DNA of 64,000 nucleotides from Aegilops tauschii subsp. strangulata (taxonomy: Eukaryota; Streptophyta; Magnoliopsida; Poales; Poaceae), in the NCBI RefSeq assembly GCF_002575655.3, contig NC_053036.3, positions 196,634,788-196,698,787 of the forward strand, written 5' to 3'. Below the pieces are notes generated by a model. That model saw only the letters and a program-made list of their open reading frames with translations, was not told the origin of the DNA and did not search any database. Position numbers and translations under genes: made by a program. This document shows, in pieces, positions 19,864 to 32,116 of this stretch (its first letter is position 1; each line of letters opens with the position of its first letter).

Positions 19864-22800
19864 CTAGTTACATTGTGATGAATCGACACCCATAGAGTTC
19901 TGGTGTTGATCATGCTTTTCTCGTGGAAGAGGTTTAGTCAACGGATCTGCGACGTTCAGGTCCATATGCACTTTACAAATATCTATGTCTCCATCTTGAA
20001 CATTTTCACGAATGGAGTTGAAGTGACGCTTGATATGCCTGGTCTTCTTGTGAAACCTGGGCTCCTTGGCAAGGGCAATAGCTCCAGTGTTGTCACAGAA
20101 GAGAGTTATCGGGCCCGACGCATTGGGAATAACTCCTAGGTCGGTAATGAACTCCTTCATCCAGATTGCTTCATGTGCTACCTCCGAGGCTGCCATGTAC
20201 TCTGCTTCACATGTAGATCCCGCCATGACGCTTTGCTTACAACTGCACCAGCTGACTGCCCCACCATTCAAAATATACACGTATCCGGTTTGTGACTTGG
20301 AGTCATCCAGACCTGTGTCGAAGCTAGCATCGACATAACCCTTTACGACGAGCTCTTCATCACCTCCATAAACGAGAAACATATCCTTAGTACTTTTCAG
20401 GTACTTCAGGATATTCTTGACCACTGTCCAGTGTTCCATGCCGGGATTACTTTGGTACCTTCCTACCAAACTTACGGCAAGGTTCACATCAGGTCTGGTA
20501 CACAGCATGGCATACATAATAGACCCTATGGCCGAGGCATAGGGGATGACACTCATCTTTTCTCTATCTTCTACCGTGGTCGGGTATTGAGCCGTGCTCA
20601 ACCTCACACCATGCAATACAGGCAAGAACCCCTTCTTGGACTGATCCATATTGAACTTCTTCAATATCTTGTCAAGGTATGTGCTTTGTGAAAGATCAAT
20701 GAGGCGACTCGATCTATCTCTATAGATATTGATGCCTAATATGTAAGCAGCTTCTCCATGGTCCTTCATTGAAAAACACTTATTCAATTAGGCCTTTATG
20801 CTTTCCAAAAATTCTATATCATTTCCCATCAATAGTATGTCATCCACATATAATATGAGAAATGCTACAGAGCTCCCACTCACTTTCTTGTAAACACGGG
20901 CTTCTCCATAAGTCTGTGTAAACCCAAACGCTTTGATCATCTCATCAAAGCGAATGTTCCAACTCCGAGATGCTTGCACGAGCCCATATATTGAGCGCTG
21001 GAGTTTGCACACCTTGTTAGCATTCTTAGGATCGACAAAACCTTCCGGCTGCATCATATACAATTCTTCCTTAAGGAAACCGTTAAGGAATGCCATTTTG
21101 ACGTCCATTTGCCATATCTCATAATCATAGAATGCGGCAATTGCTAACATGGTTCGGACGGACTTCGGCTTCTCTACGGGTGAGAAGGTCTCATCGTAGT
21201 CAACCCCTTGAACTGGTCGATAACCCTTAGCGACAAGCCGAGCCTTATAGATGGTCACATTACCATCCGCATCTGTCTTCTTCTTAAAGATCCATTTATT
21301 TTCTATGGCTCGCCGATCATCGGGCAAGTCTGTCAAAGCCCATACTTTGTTTTCATACATGGATCCTATCTCGAATTTCATGGCTTCAAGCCATTTGTTG
21401 GAATCTGGGCCCGCCATCGCTTCGTCATAGTTCGAAGGTTCACCGTTGTCTAACAACATGATTTCCAGGACAGGGTTGCCATACCATTCTGGTGTGGAAT
21501 GTGTCCTTGTGGACCTACGAAGTTCAGTAGCAACTTGATCCGAAGTTCCTTGATTATCATCATTAACTTCCTCTCTAGTCGGTGCAGGCACCACAAAAAC
21601 ATTTTCTTGAGCTGCGCTACTTTCCGGTTCAAGAGGCAGTACTTCATCAAGTTCTACTTTCCTCCCACTTAATTCTTTCGAGAGAAACTATTTCTCTAGA
21701 AAGGATCCGTTCTTGGCAACAAAGATCTTGCCTTCGGATCTAAGGTAGAAGGTATACCCAATAGTTTCCTTAGGGTATCCTATGAAGATGCATTTTTCCG
21801 ACTTGGGTTCGAGCTTTTCAGGTTGAAGTATCTTGACATAAGCATCGCATCCCCAAACTTTCAGAAACGACAGCTTAGGTTTCTTCCCAAACCATAATTC
21901 ATACGGTGTCGTCTCAACGGATTTCGACGGAGCCCTATTTAAAGTGAATGCGGCAGTCTCTAAAGCGTAACCCCAAAATGATAGCGGTAGATCGGTAAGA
22001 GACATCATAGATCGCACCATATCCAATAGAGTGCGATTACGACGTTCGGACACACCATTACGCTGAGATGTTCCAGGCGGCGTGAGTTGTGAAACAATTC
22101 CACATTTCCTTAAGTGCGTGCCAAATTTGTGATTCAAATATTCTCCCGCACGATCTGATTGTAAGAACTTTATTTTCCTGTCACGTTGATTCTCTACCTC
22201 ACTCTGAAATTCCTTGAATTTTTCAAAGGTCTCAGATTTGTGTTTCATTAAGTAGACATACCCATATCTAATTAAGTCATCAGTGAGGGTGAGAACATAA
22301 CGATATCCACTGCGAGCCTCAACGCTCATTGGACCGCACACATTAGTATGTATGATTTCCAATAAGTTGGTTGCTCGCTCCATTGTTCCGGAGAACGGAG
22401 TCTTGGTCATTTTGCCCATGAGGCACAGTTCGCACGTGTCAAATGATTCATAATCGAGAGACTCCAAAAGTCCATGTGCATGGAGTTTCTTCATGCGTTT
22501 GACACCAATGTGACCAAGGCGGCAGTGCCACAAGTATGTGGGACTATCATTATCAACCTTACATCTTTTGGCATTCAGACTATGAATATGTGTAACATCA
22601 CGTTCGAGATTCAATAAGAATAAACCATTGACCAGCGGGGCATGACCATAAAACATATCTCTCATATAAATAGAACAATCATTATTCTCAGATTTAAATG
22701 AGTAGCCATCTGACATTAAACGAGATTCAGATACAATGTTCATGCTCAAAGCTGGCACTAAATAACAATTATTGAGGTATAAAACTAACCTCGTAGGTAA

Positions 22801-23850
22801 ATGTAGAGGTAGCGTGCCGACGGCGATCGCATCGACCTTGGAACCATTCCCGACGCGCATCGTCACCTCGTCCTTCGCCAGTCTCCGCTTATTCCGTAGC
22901 TCTTGTTTTGAGTTACAAATATGAGCAACCGCACCGGTATCAAATACCCAGGAGCTACTACGAGTACTGGTAAGGTACACATCTATAACATGTATATCAT
23001 ATATACCTTTGGTATTGCCGGCCTTCTTATCCGCTAAGTACTTGGGGCAGTTCCGCTTCCAGTGACCGTTTCCCTTGCAATAAAAGCACTCAGTCTCAGG
23101 CTTGGGTCCATGCCTTGGCTTCTTCCCGGCAACTGGCTTACCGGGCGCGGCAACTCCCTTGCCATCCTTCTTGAAGTTCTTCTTACCCTTGCCTTTCTTG
23201 AAACTAGTGGTTTTATTGACCATCAACACTTGATGTTCCTTTTTCATCTCCACCTCCGCTGATTTCAGCATTGAATATACCTCAGGAATGGTTTTCTCCA
23301 TCCCCTGCATATTTAAATTCATCACAAAGCTCTTGTGGCTAGGTGGAAGCAACTGAAGGATTCTGTCAATGACCGCGTCATCCGGGAGATTAACTCCCAG
23401 CTGAGACAAGCGGTTGTGCAACCCAGACATTTTGAGTATGTGCTCGCTGACAGAACTATTCTCCTCCATCTTACAACTATAGAACTTGTCGGAGACTTCA
23501 TATCTCTCGACTCGGGCATGAGCTTGGAAAACCATTTTCAGCTCTTGGAACATCTCATATGCTCCGTGCTGCTCAAAACGCTTTTGGAGCCCCGATCCTA
23601 AGCTGTAAAGCATGCCGCACTGAACCAGGGAGTAATCATCACTACGCGGCTGCCAGGCATTCATAACGTCTTGAGTTGCTGGGGAAACAGGTGCTTCACC
23701 TAGCGGTGCTTCAAGGACATATGCTTTCTTGGCAGCTATGAGGATGATCCTCAAGTTACAGACCCAGTCCGTATAGTTGCTACCATTGTCTTTTAGCTTG
23801 GTTTTCTCTAGGAACGTGTTGAAGTTGAGGGCAACATTACCGTGGGCCAT
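19864..23850 (-). pseudogene. copia gag-pol polyprotein (1329 codons, two in-frame stops)
   Basis: One frame encodes all parts. Gag is residues 1-250, with zinc knuckle C-x2-C-x4-H-x4-C at 255-268. The protease has DTG at 304-306. The GAG-pre-integrase HHCC domain is at 442-476. The integrase core keeps Asp566 and Glu602, but the first catalytic Asp is Asn503 (codon AAT at 22344-22342, in HTNVCGP). The reverse transcriptase has the YVDD box, and RNase H ends with DLNVADPLTK. Stops lie at 21690-21688 (after FLEK) and 20790-20788 (after SIKA), with no frameshift. The Asp-to-Asn change and the Glu-to-stop are both single transitions or transversions at one base. The integrase would be inactive even without the stops. 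The start is chosen at MAHGNVALNFN, the usual N-terminus. Confidence 0.92.
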
Positions 23851-25125
23851 TTGATCTACAGGACATATTGCAAAGATTTTTTAGACTATGTTCATGATAA
23901 TTAAGTTCATCTAATCAAATTATTTAATGAACTCCCACTCAGATAGACATCCCTCTAGTCATCTAAGTGATACATGATCCGAGTCAACTAGGCCGTGTCC
24001 GATCATCACGTGAGACGGACTAGTCATCATCGGTGAACATCTTCATGTTGATCATATCTACTATACGACTCATGTTCGACCTTTTGGTCTCTCATCTTCC
24101 GAGGCCATGTCTGTACATGCTAGGCTCGTCAAGTCAACCTAAGTGTTTTGCGTGTGTAATTCTGACTTACACCTGTTGTATTCGAACGTTAGAGTCTATC
24201 ACACCCGATCATCACGTGGTGCTTCGAAACAACGAACCTTCGCAATGATGCACAGTTAGGGGGAACACTTTCTTGAAATTTTAGCGAGGGATCATCTTAT
24301 TTAATCTACCGTCGTTCTAAGCAAATAAGATGTAAAAACATGATAAACATCACATGCAATCAAATAGTGACATGATATGGCCAATATCATTTTGCTCCTT
24401 TTGATCTCCATCTTCGGGGCGCCATGATCATCATCGTCACTGGCATGACACCATGATTTCCATCATCATGATCTCCATCATCGTGTCTTCATGAAGTTGT
24501 CTCGCCAACTGTTACTTCTACTACTATGGCTAATGGTTAGCAATAAAGTAAAGTAATTACATGGCGTTTTCAGTGACAGGTAGGTCATACAATAAATTAA
24601 GACAACTCCTATGGCTCTTGCCGGTTGTCATACTCATCGACATGCAAGTCGTGATTCCTATTACAAGAACATGATCAATCTCATACATCACATATATCAT
24701 TCATCACATCCTTTTGGCCATATCACATCACACGGCATATGCTGCAAGAACAAGTTAGACGTCCTCTAATTGTTGTTGCAAATTTTTACGTGGCTGCTAT
24801 AGGTTTCTAGCAAGAACGTTTCTTACCTACGCCAAAACCACAACGTGATATGCCAATTTCTATTTACCTTCATAAGGACCCTTTTCATCGAATCCGATCT
24901 GACTAAAGTGGGAGAGACAGACACCCGCTAGCCACCTTATGCAACTAGTGCATGTCAGTCGGTGGAACCTGTCTCACGTAAGCGTACGTGTAAGGTCGGT
25001 CCGGGTTGCTTCATCCCACGATGCCGCCGAATCAAGATAGGACTAGTAACGGCAAGTAAATAGACAAAATCGACGCCCACAACAACTTGTGTTCTACTCA
25101 TGCATAGAAATTACGCATAGACCTA
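23851..25125 (-). other. leader between primer site and gag
   Basis: A non-coding minus-strand leader of about 1.3 kb, long but usual for BARE/Angela-type elements. It includes a low-complexity CATCATGATCTCC-type stretch (24410-24490). No additional gene is seen. Confidence 0.6.
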
Positions 25126-25138
25126 GCTCATGATGCCA
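25126..25138 (-). other. primer-binding site of the Angela-type element
   Basis: Next to the 5' LTR the minus strand reads TGGCATCATGAGC, close to the initiator-Met tRNA site TGGTATCAGAGC used by copia elements, with a few mismatches. Confidence 0.65.
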
Positions 25139-25139
25139 C

Positions 25140-26830
25140 TGTTGGGGATCGTTGCAGAAATTAAAAAAATTCTATGCATCACCAAGATCAATCTATGGAG
25201 AGACTAGCAACAAGAGAGAGGGGACTGTATCTTCATACCCTTGAAGATCACGATGCGGAAGCATTATTAGAACGCGGATGAGGGAGTCATACTCGCGGCG
25301 ATTCAAATCATGGAAGATCCGATCTAACGCCGAATGGACGGCGCCTCCGCGTTCAACACACGTACAGCCCGGGGACGTCTCCTCCTTCTTGATCCAGCAA
25401 GAGGAGAGGAGAAGTTGAGGGAGAGCTCCGGCAGCACGACGGCGTGGTGGTGGAGCTTGCAGTTCTCCGGCAGGGCTTCGCCAAGCTCAACGGAGGAGGA
25501 GGGGTGTTGGAGAGGGGGATGGCTGTGCCTTGGATGAGGTGCTGCTGCCCTCCCTCCTCCCCTCTATTTATAGGGCGAAGGGGGAAGGGGGCCGGCCCCT
25601 CTAGATGAGACCTAGAGGGGGGCGGCGGCCAAGGGGGGGCACGCCCTTTAGGGTTTCCCCCAACCCTAGGCGCATGGGCCCTAGGGGAGGATGGCGTCCA
25701 GCCCACTTAGGGGCTGGTTCCCTTCCACATATAGCCCATAGGGCCCTCCGGGGTAGGTGGACCCTCCCGGTGGACCCCCGGAACCCCTTCGGTGGTCCCG
25801 GTACAATACCGGCAAACCCCCGAATACTTTCGGTGACCGTATGATGACTTCCCATATATAAATCTTCACCTCCAGACCATTCTGGAACTCCTCGTGACGT
25901 CCGGGATCTCATCCAGGACTCCGAACAACATTCGGTAACCACATACTATTTCCCATAACAAATCTAGCGTCACCGAACCTTAAGTGTGTAGACCCTACGG
26001 GTTTGGGAACCATGTAGACATGACCGAGACATCTCTCCGGCCAATAACCAACAGCGGGATCTGGATACCCGTGTTGGCTCCCACATGTTCCACGAGGATC
26101 TCATCGGATTAACCACGATGTCGGGGATTCAATCAATCCCGTACACAATTCCCTTTGTCTACCGGTATTATACTTGCCCGAGATTCGATCGTGGGTATCC
26201 CTATACCTTGTTCAATCTCGTTACCGGCAAGTCTCTTTACTCATTTGTAACACATCATCCCATGATCAACTCCTAGGTCACATTGAGCTCATTATGATGA
26301 TGTCCTACCGAGTGGGCCCAGAGATACCTCTCCGTCACACGGAGTGACAAATCCCAGTCTCGATTCGTGCCAACCCAACAGACACTTTCGGAGATACCCG
26401 TAGTGTGCCTTTATAGCCACCCAGTTACGTTGTGACGTTTGGCACACCCAAAGCATTCCTACGGTATCCGGGAGTTGCACAATCTCATGGTCTAAGGAAA
26501 TGATACTTGACATTAGAAAAGCTTTAGCAGACGAACTACACGATCTTGTGCTATGCTTAGGATTGGGTCTTGTCCATCACATCATTCTCCTAATGATGTG
26601 ATCCTGTTATCAACGACATCCAATGTCCATGGTCAGGAAACCGTAACCATCTATTGATCAACGAGCTAGTCAACTAGAGGCTCACTAGGGACATGTTGTG
26701 GTCTATGTATTCACACATGTATTACGATTTTCGGATAACACAATTATAGAATGAACAATAGACAATTATCATGAACAAGGAAATATAATAATAACCATTT
26801 TATTATTGCCTCTAGGGCATATTTCCAACA
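25140..26830 (-). repeat. 5' LTR of the Angela-type element (1691 bp)
   Basis: Complete, with plus-strand ends TGTTGGGG (25140) and CCAACA (26830). A minus-strand TATA box is near 25563-25573. The part downstream of it (25140-25560) holds a GC-rich transcribed R-U5 region. Confidence 0.9.
25563..25573 (-). promoter_or_regulatory. LTR TATA box
   Basis: CTATAAATAGA on the minus strand, in a GC-rich context. It is about 430 bp before the end of the 5' LTR, as expected for transcription of the element. Confidence 0.65.
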
Positions 26831-26835
26831 CAATG

Positions 26836-27305
26836 AACGTGTCGGTCATCAATGTATGAACCCATGGTGGCACAAACTTACAAGGACTTAAAGGAACAAT
26901 GAACCCCTAGCCATATGCGGCGCCATGTCTCCCTCTAGTTTTAGTTCCTCCTCCGTCCACGTCCGTTGTGCTTGGCGAAGGCCTGCGTATAGTTTCACCA
27001 CCACCGTCACCATGCCGTCGTGTTGCCAGAACTCATTTACTACCTCACCTCTCTTGCTGGATTGAGAATGCGAGGACGTCATTGAGCTGAACTTGTGCTG
27101 AACGCGAAGGTGCCGTACGTTCGGTACTTGATCGGGACAGACCGTGAAGGTGTACGACTACATCAACTGTGTTGATAAACGCTCCCGCTTAGTGATCTAC
27201 AAGGGTATGTAGATGCTCTCCCCCCCTTTCGTAGCTATGCATCTCCACAGATAGATCTTGCGTGTGCGTACAAAGTTTTTATTTTCCATGCAACGTTCCC
27301 CAATA
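26836..27305 (+). repeat. Angela-type LTR U5 fragment, plus orientation
   Basis: From about 26920 it matches the transcribed end of Angela/BARE-type LTRs as I know them (TCTCTTGCTGGATTGAGAA, GTTCGGTACTTGATCG, CTACAAGGGTATGTAGATG) and ends CGTTCCCCAATA at 27305. It lies against the inverted element and against the 3' side of the SIRE-type copia. The first 80 bp are not assigned. Confidence 0.65.
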
Positions 27306-28180
27306 GATCATACACATTTGCGTGTTTGATTAGTGTATGATTGAATCGGGGGTATCACACCAGCGGCGGCGCTATGGTTTGAGGACTAAGAGCGTAGAGA
27401 GCAAGGGAACAAAGTGAACTAATGTTGACAGGGTCAGGGCTATTTATAGCCGCAGTGAAAACTGAAGGGTCCAAAAATTTTGGACGGATAAGGCCCTGAC
27501 CATTCGCATCTCGGTGACACATGTCACACATGCATTTTTGCACATATCCATGCATGTAAAGCGCAGGATGAAGTTACTGCGAAAACCGCCAAAAAAACTC
27601 TGAGAGTTAAAAATATGTTTTCAATTTCTTCAGTTGTCAAGGACACAGTGAAGACTTTGAACGGTGTCAAGTAGAATGCATATGAAGAATTTGTGAACAT
27701 AGTGGATTGAGCTTAGCATACAGGGGAGCGGGTCCGATCACATCCGCATAGATGAAGAAATCAAAGTAAAGAATTAGCAATATGTGGATGTTGTTGAGGA
27801 CATGAAAAGCTCGAATAAAACATAAATAATAAGCAGTGAAGAATAACCTCAAATGACGAATTTCAAAAGTTTGACGAAATAGCAAATGACGAAAAAAATC
27901 AAATTTGAAGAATGTCATAAAGAGGTGGTGGCGTTACCCACTTCATAAGAACTATGATGACTTCAGACACCGCGTACCATTATTGTAGGGTTCTAAGAGT
28001 CAAGTTCTTCATTAATTTCTTCACACTTAGAGGGTTAGTCTTCATTGTTGAAGAAAAACATTACTTCGTGTGTTGTGCATCAAAGTCACCAAGAATGCAT
28101 AAGCATTAGGATGTGTGTCCACTTCAGAGGACATTCGAAGATTCTAGGATGTTTAGCTCATACCGCAACTTGTAGATTTT
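27306..28180 (-). repeat. 3' region and probable partial 3' LTR of the SIRE-type copia
   Basis: Non-coding, with many GAAGAATT and CGTCA-type words also frequent in 61817-63210. A minus-strand TATA box GGCTATAAATAGCC lies at about 27442-27455, mirroring GGCTATAAATGGCC near 62590. LTR borders are not clear, and the end at 27305 meets the Angela fragment, so the LTR is probably truncated. Confidence 0.45.
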
Positions 28181-29545
28181 CTTTTCATCCAAGTGTTGGT
28201 GTGTGAGCTAAATATCGAAGAATTCGTTTCACAACCTGGTGGTGTGATTCCTTCGGTGTCGCTTGAAATCAAGTACACGTGCAAACGCTAAGCATACTAT
28301 CTGGCCTAGACGGACACAGGTAAAGAAGCGAACCAATAATGGAGCGATATAGCTTCTGATCAAAATCTTTACCATTTTCCTTAGTGCCGAGTTGACCATT
28401 GGTAGGCATTGGAATTTTGAGGCCTTTGCAGTCTTGCATGCTGAATTTCTTCAGACAATCTTTGAGGTATTTCTCTTGAGAAATGAAGATGCCATTGGGT
28501 TGTTGATGAATTTGTAGACCAAGGAAGAATTTCAATTCTCCCATCATAGACATCTGATATTCTTCACGCATCATGTATGCAAATTCGTCACTGAAACGCT
28601 TGTTAGTGCAACCAAAGATAATATCATCAACATATATTTGGCATATGAACAGTTCACCATCTTAAGACTTAGAGAAAAGAGTAGGGTCAAGTGAGCTGGG
28701 TTTGGAACCCTTTTTCTTCAGGAATTCCTTCTGCATATCATACCAAGCCCGTGGGGCTTGCTTGAGGTTATAGAGAGCCTTGTTCAGTCTGACGACTTTG
28801 TCAGGATGTTTTGGATCCTCAAAACCTGGTGGTTGACCAGCATATAGTTCTTCCTCAAGATTACCATTGAGGAATGCACTTTTCACATCCATTTGATATA
28901 AGAGAATATTGTGATGGTTAGCATATGCAAATAATATACGAATAGCTTCAAGCCTAGCAACGGGTGCAAACGTTTCACCGAAATCAATACCCTCAACCTG
29001 TGTGTAGCCTTGTGCTACAAGACGGGCCTTATTTCTTACCACTTGGCTATTTTTGTCTTGCTTGTTACGGTAGATCCACTTAGTGATGATGATATTGTGC
29101 TTGCGTGGATCAAGACGATTCACAAGCTCCAACACATTGTTGAGCTCGAATTGTTGCAATTCTTCTTGCATGGCTTGAATCCACTCAGGCTCCAGAAATG
29201 CTTCATCAACTTTGAAGGGCTTTGTGATAGAGACAAATGCAAAATGCCCACAAAAGTTAGCTAGATGTGAAGCTCTTGAGCGAGTGAGGGGACCAGGTGC
29301 ATTCATGTTCTCGAGGATCTTCTCAATCTGCACTTCATTCGCCACTCGTGGATGAGCTGGACGAGGGCCTTGTTGAGGTTGAGCATTTTCCTCGGAGTCA
29401 TTTTCTTCAGGAGTAGCAGTTTCTTCATGACGAGGAATGATCACTTCTTCTTCAGCTATTTCTTCACTGGGCACTATTTCGCCAGTGCCCATCAGCTTGA
29501 TAGATTCCTCATGAGACATTTCATCTAGCACAAGAGGCAGGTGCT
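28181..29545 (-). pseudogene. SIRE-type pol: end of integrase, reverse transcriptase, start of RNase H
   Basis: This continues the protein broken at 57698. After the acidic linker (29531-29340) come [52 protein letters not shown] and then YVDDIIFG. An in-frame TAA at about 28662 lies between [10 protein letters not shown] and DGELF. At 28269 the frame shifts, and the next piece (28262-28181) encodes FQATPKESHHQVVKRILRYL, the start of the RNase H region. The rest of RNase H is not recognisable. The QGYTQVEG and LTRSRASH motifs are the basis for the SIRE (Opie/Ji/Maximus) call. Confidence 0.85.
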
Positions 29546-31356
29546 TGATACGTCTCCAACGTATCTATAATTTTTGATTGTTCCATGCTATTATATTATC
29601 TTTTTTGGATGTTTTATAGGCATTAATATGCTATTTTATATTATTTTTGGGACTAACTTATTAACCTAGAGCCCAATGCCGGTTTCAATTTTTTTCCTTG
29701 TTTTTGAGTTTCACAGAGAAAGAATACCAAACGGAGTCCAAACGGCATAAAATGTTCGCGATGATTTTTCTTGGACCAGAAGACACCCAGGACACTTGGA
29801 GATGAAGTCGGAGGAGCCACGAGGCGGCCACAAGGGTGGAGGGCGCGCCCAGGGGGTAGGGCGTGCCCCCTGTCTTGTGGGGCCCCATGACTCCCCTGAC
29901 CTAATTCTTTCGCCTATATATTCACATATATTCCCAAACCACCAGAAGCATCCATGAAAAGACTTTTCCACCGCCGCAACCTTCTGTACCCATGAGATCC
30001 CATCTAGGGACCTTTTCCGGCACCCGGCCGGCGGGGGGTTCGATCACGGAGGGCTTCTACATCAACCTTATTGCCCTTCAGATGAAGCGTGAGTACTTAA
30101 CCACAGACCTACAGGTCCATACCTAGTAGCTAGATGGATGGCTTCTTCTCTCTCTTTGATTCTCAATACCATGTTCTCCTCGATGTTCTTGGAGATCTAT
30201 CTGATGTAATACTCTTTGGCGATGTGTTTACCGAGATCTGAATTGTGGATTTATGATCAGCTTATCTATGAATATTATTTGAATTATCTCTGAATTATTT
30301 TATGCATGATTTGATATCTTTGTAATTCTCTTCGAACTATCGGTTTGGTTTGGCCAACTAGATTGGTTTTTCTTGCAATGGGACAAGTGCTTAGCTTTGG
30401 GTTCAATCTTGCGGTGTCCTTTCCCAGTGACAGTAGGGGCGGCAAGGCATGTATTGTATTGTTGCCATCGAGGATAAAAAGATGGGGTTTTCATCATATT
30501 GCTTGAGTTAATTTCTCTACATCATGTCATCTTACTTAATGCGTTACTCTGTTCTTCATGAACTTAATACTCTAGATGCAGGCAGGAGTCGGTCGATGTG
30601 TGGAGTAATAGTAGTAGATGCAGAATCATTCTGGTCTACTTGACACGGACGTGATGCCTATATTTCATAATCATTGCCTTAGATATCTTCATAACTTTGC
30701 GCTTTTCTATCAATTGCTCGGCAGTAATTTGTTCACCCACCGTATTATTTGCTTTCATGAGAGAAACCTCTAGTGAAACCTATGGCCCCCGGGTCTATTT
30801 TCCATCATATAAGTTTCCGATCTACTATTTTTCAATCTTTTACTTTCCAATCTATAAACCAAAAATACCAAAAATACTTACTTTACCGTTTGTTTAGTTT
30901 TCATCTATCTCTATCAGATCTCACCTTTGCAAGAAACCGTGAAGGGATTGACAACCCCTTTATCGCGTTGGGTGCAAGTTGTTTGATTGTTTGTGCATGT
31001 ATTGGTGATTTCTGCATTGTCTCCTACTGGATTGATACCTTGGTTCTCAAACTGAGGGAAATACTTATCTCTACTTTGCTGCATCACCCTTTCCTCTTCA
31101 AGGGAAAAACCAACGCAAGCTCAAGAAGTAGCAGGAAGAATTTTTGGTGCCGTTGCCGGGGAAATCTACGCCAAGTCAAGACATACCAAGTACGCATCAT
31201 AAACTCTCATCTCTTTCATTACATTATTCGCCATTTGCCTCTCGTTTTCCTCTCCCCCACTTCTAAAACGATTTTTTAAAAGATTTGCCTTTTCTTCGCC
31301 CCTCTTTCATTCGCCCTCTTCGGTCGCTTTCGGTTTGTTCGATTGGTTTGTTGCCA
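29546..31356 (+). repeat. 5' LTR of the Sabrina-like element, U5-extended (1811 bp)
   Basis: It starts TGATACGTCTCCAACG. The usual end of this LTR type would be GTAGCA at 31133. The 3' LTR, however, continues through the same 224 or so bases to its duplication at 57698, so the functional LTR ends near 31356 (TTTGTTGCCA). The TATA region is CCTATATATTCACATATA near 29912-29930. Confidence 0.75.
31145..31162 (+). other. Athila-type primer-binding site, now inside the LTR
   Basis: TGGTGCCGTTGCCGGGGA differs by one base from the Athila-lineage site TGGCGCCGTTGCCGGGGA (tRNA-Asp type). A decayed copy is at 57488-57505, after the 3' LTR's usual end. Confidence 0.75.
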
Positions 31357-31358
31357 TC

Positions 31359-32116
31359 ATGTCTGAAATTGGGGAGGTTATCGCTGAAAAGGATAGTAGT
31401 AACGATGGGGGAAACTTTGATGCTTTTGCTAATACTAATCCTCATGAAGAATCTACTATCTTACATACAAAAAACTTCGCATAGGTAGCGGCAATATTAT
31501 TGGAAAAGGGGTTATTCAAGAATTCTTTACTTGTGCCTGTGTGCTACCCATGTTAGGTGGATCTATTCTCCATAAAACTAGTAGTCTTGCGGATGCTATA
31601 TCTTTGCTTGTGGTTGAACTTGAGAGACAATTTGTTCATATGCATCCATCCATACAAAGGATTTTTCTAGAGTTTTCTAATATTGAGCATTCTTCCGTTA
31701 AGCGCGCCGCCACTATATTTCTAGCTCATGAGTTTAGTTTTATTATGAAAGAAGCTCGTGAAATTTTCGCACATTATAAAGTAGATGGTGGCCGTCCTCC
31801 CATAGAGGGAATTCTCTTTAACCAAGAGGACATAATGCATTTACGATCTTTAGATCATGTTGCTTATAATGAAAATTTAAGAAAGAGGGTACCTACCGAT
31901 ATTTTAGTTGATAAGATTTCTGAGCTTAATAATAATTTTGCTATACGGAACAACGAATTGGGTTTATCTCTTGGACACAAGCTCACGACTTTTTGCCAAA
32001 AGAATGCTTATAATGATGAGTTGATCATACAATATGAGGGGCCGAAGGAGGAACCAGTTCCTGCCGAGCTCGATCTTGGGGATTCTTATCCCATTAAATT
32101 TAGCCATTTTGATTAA
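31359..32116 (+). pseudogene. Sabrina-type single ORF product (about 252 aa), one frameshift
   Basis: The frame begins ATG at 31359 (MSEIGEVIAEKD). A 1-bp loss near 31477 shifts it; it continues as 31541-32116, encoding SLADAISLLVVELERQF, an alpha-helical middle and the end SYPIKFSHFD. I know this product only as the conserved protein of Sabrina-like elements. Gag-like structure is possible, but no zinc knuckle or gag motif is visible. The start codon is two bases after the extended LTR end, so the leader of the element is now part of its LTR. Confidence 0.65.

Larger units (their letters stand above)
18587..26830 (-). mobile_element. Angela/BARE-type copia, nearly complete
   Basis: The minus-strand order is 5' LTR (26830-25140), primer-binding site, leader, one gag-pol frame with two stops (23850-19864), polypurine GGGAGAC, and a 3' LTR (19835-18587) truncated at its U5 end. 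The right flank CAATG (26831-26835) should be the host duplicate; its partner is lost with the LTR end. This is the best preserved element of its kind in the window. Confidence 0.9.

Noticed and set aside
24410..24490. CATCATGATCTCC-rich stretch as a microsatellite of interest
   Set aside because: Short, irregular and within the normal leader of the Angela-type element.
26888..27082. Small minus-strand frame in the Angela U5 fragment
   Set aside because: It is antisense to LTR sequence and has no start context or domain.
31145..31162. TGGTGCCGTTGCCGGGGA as part of a tRNA-Asp gene
   Set aside because: Only the 18 bases complementary to a tRNA 3' end are present, in the position of a retrotransposon primer site; no cloverleaf around it.
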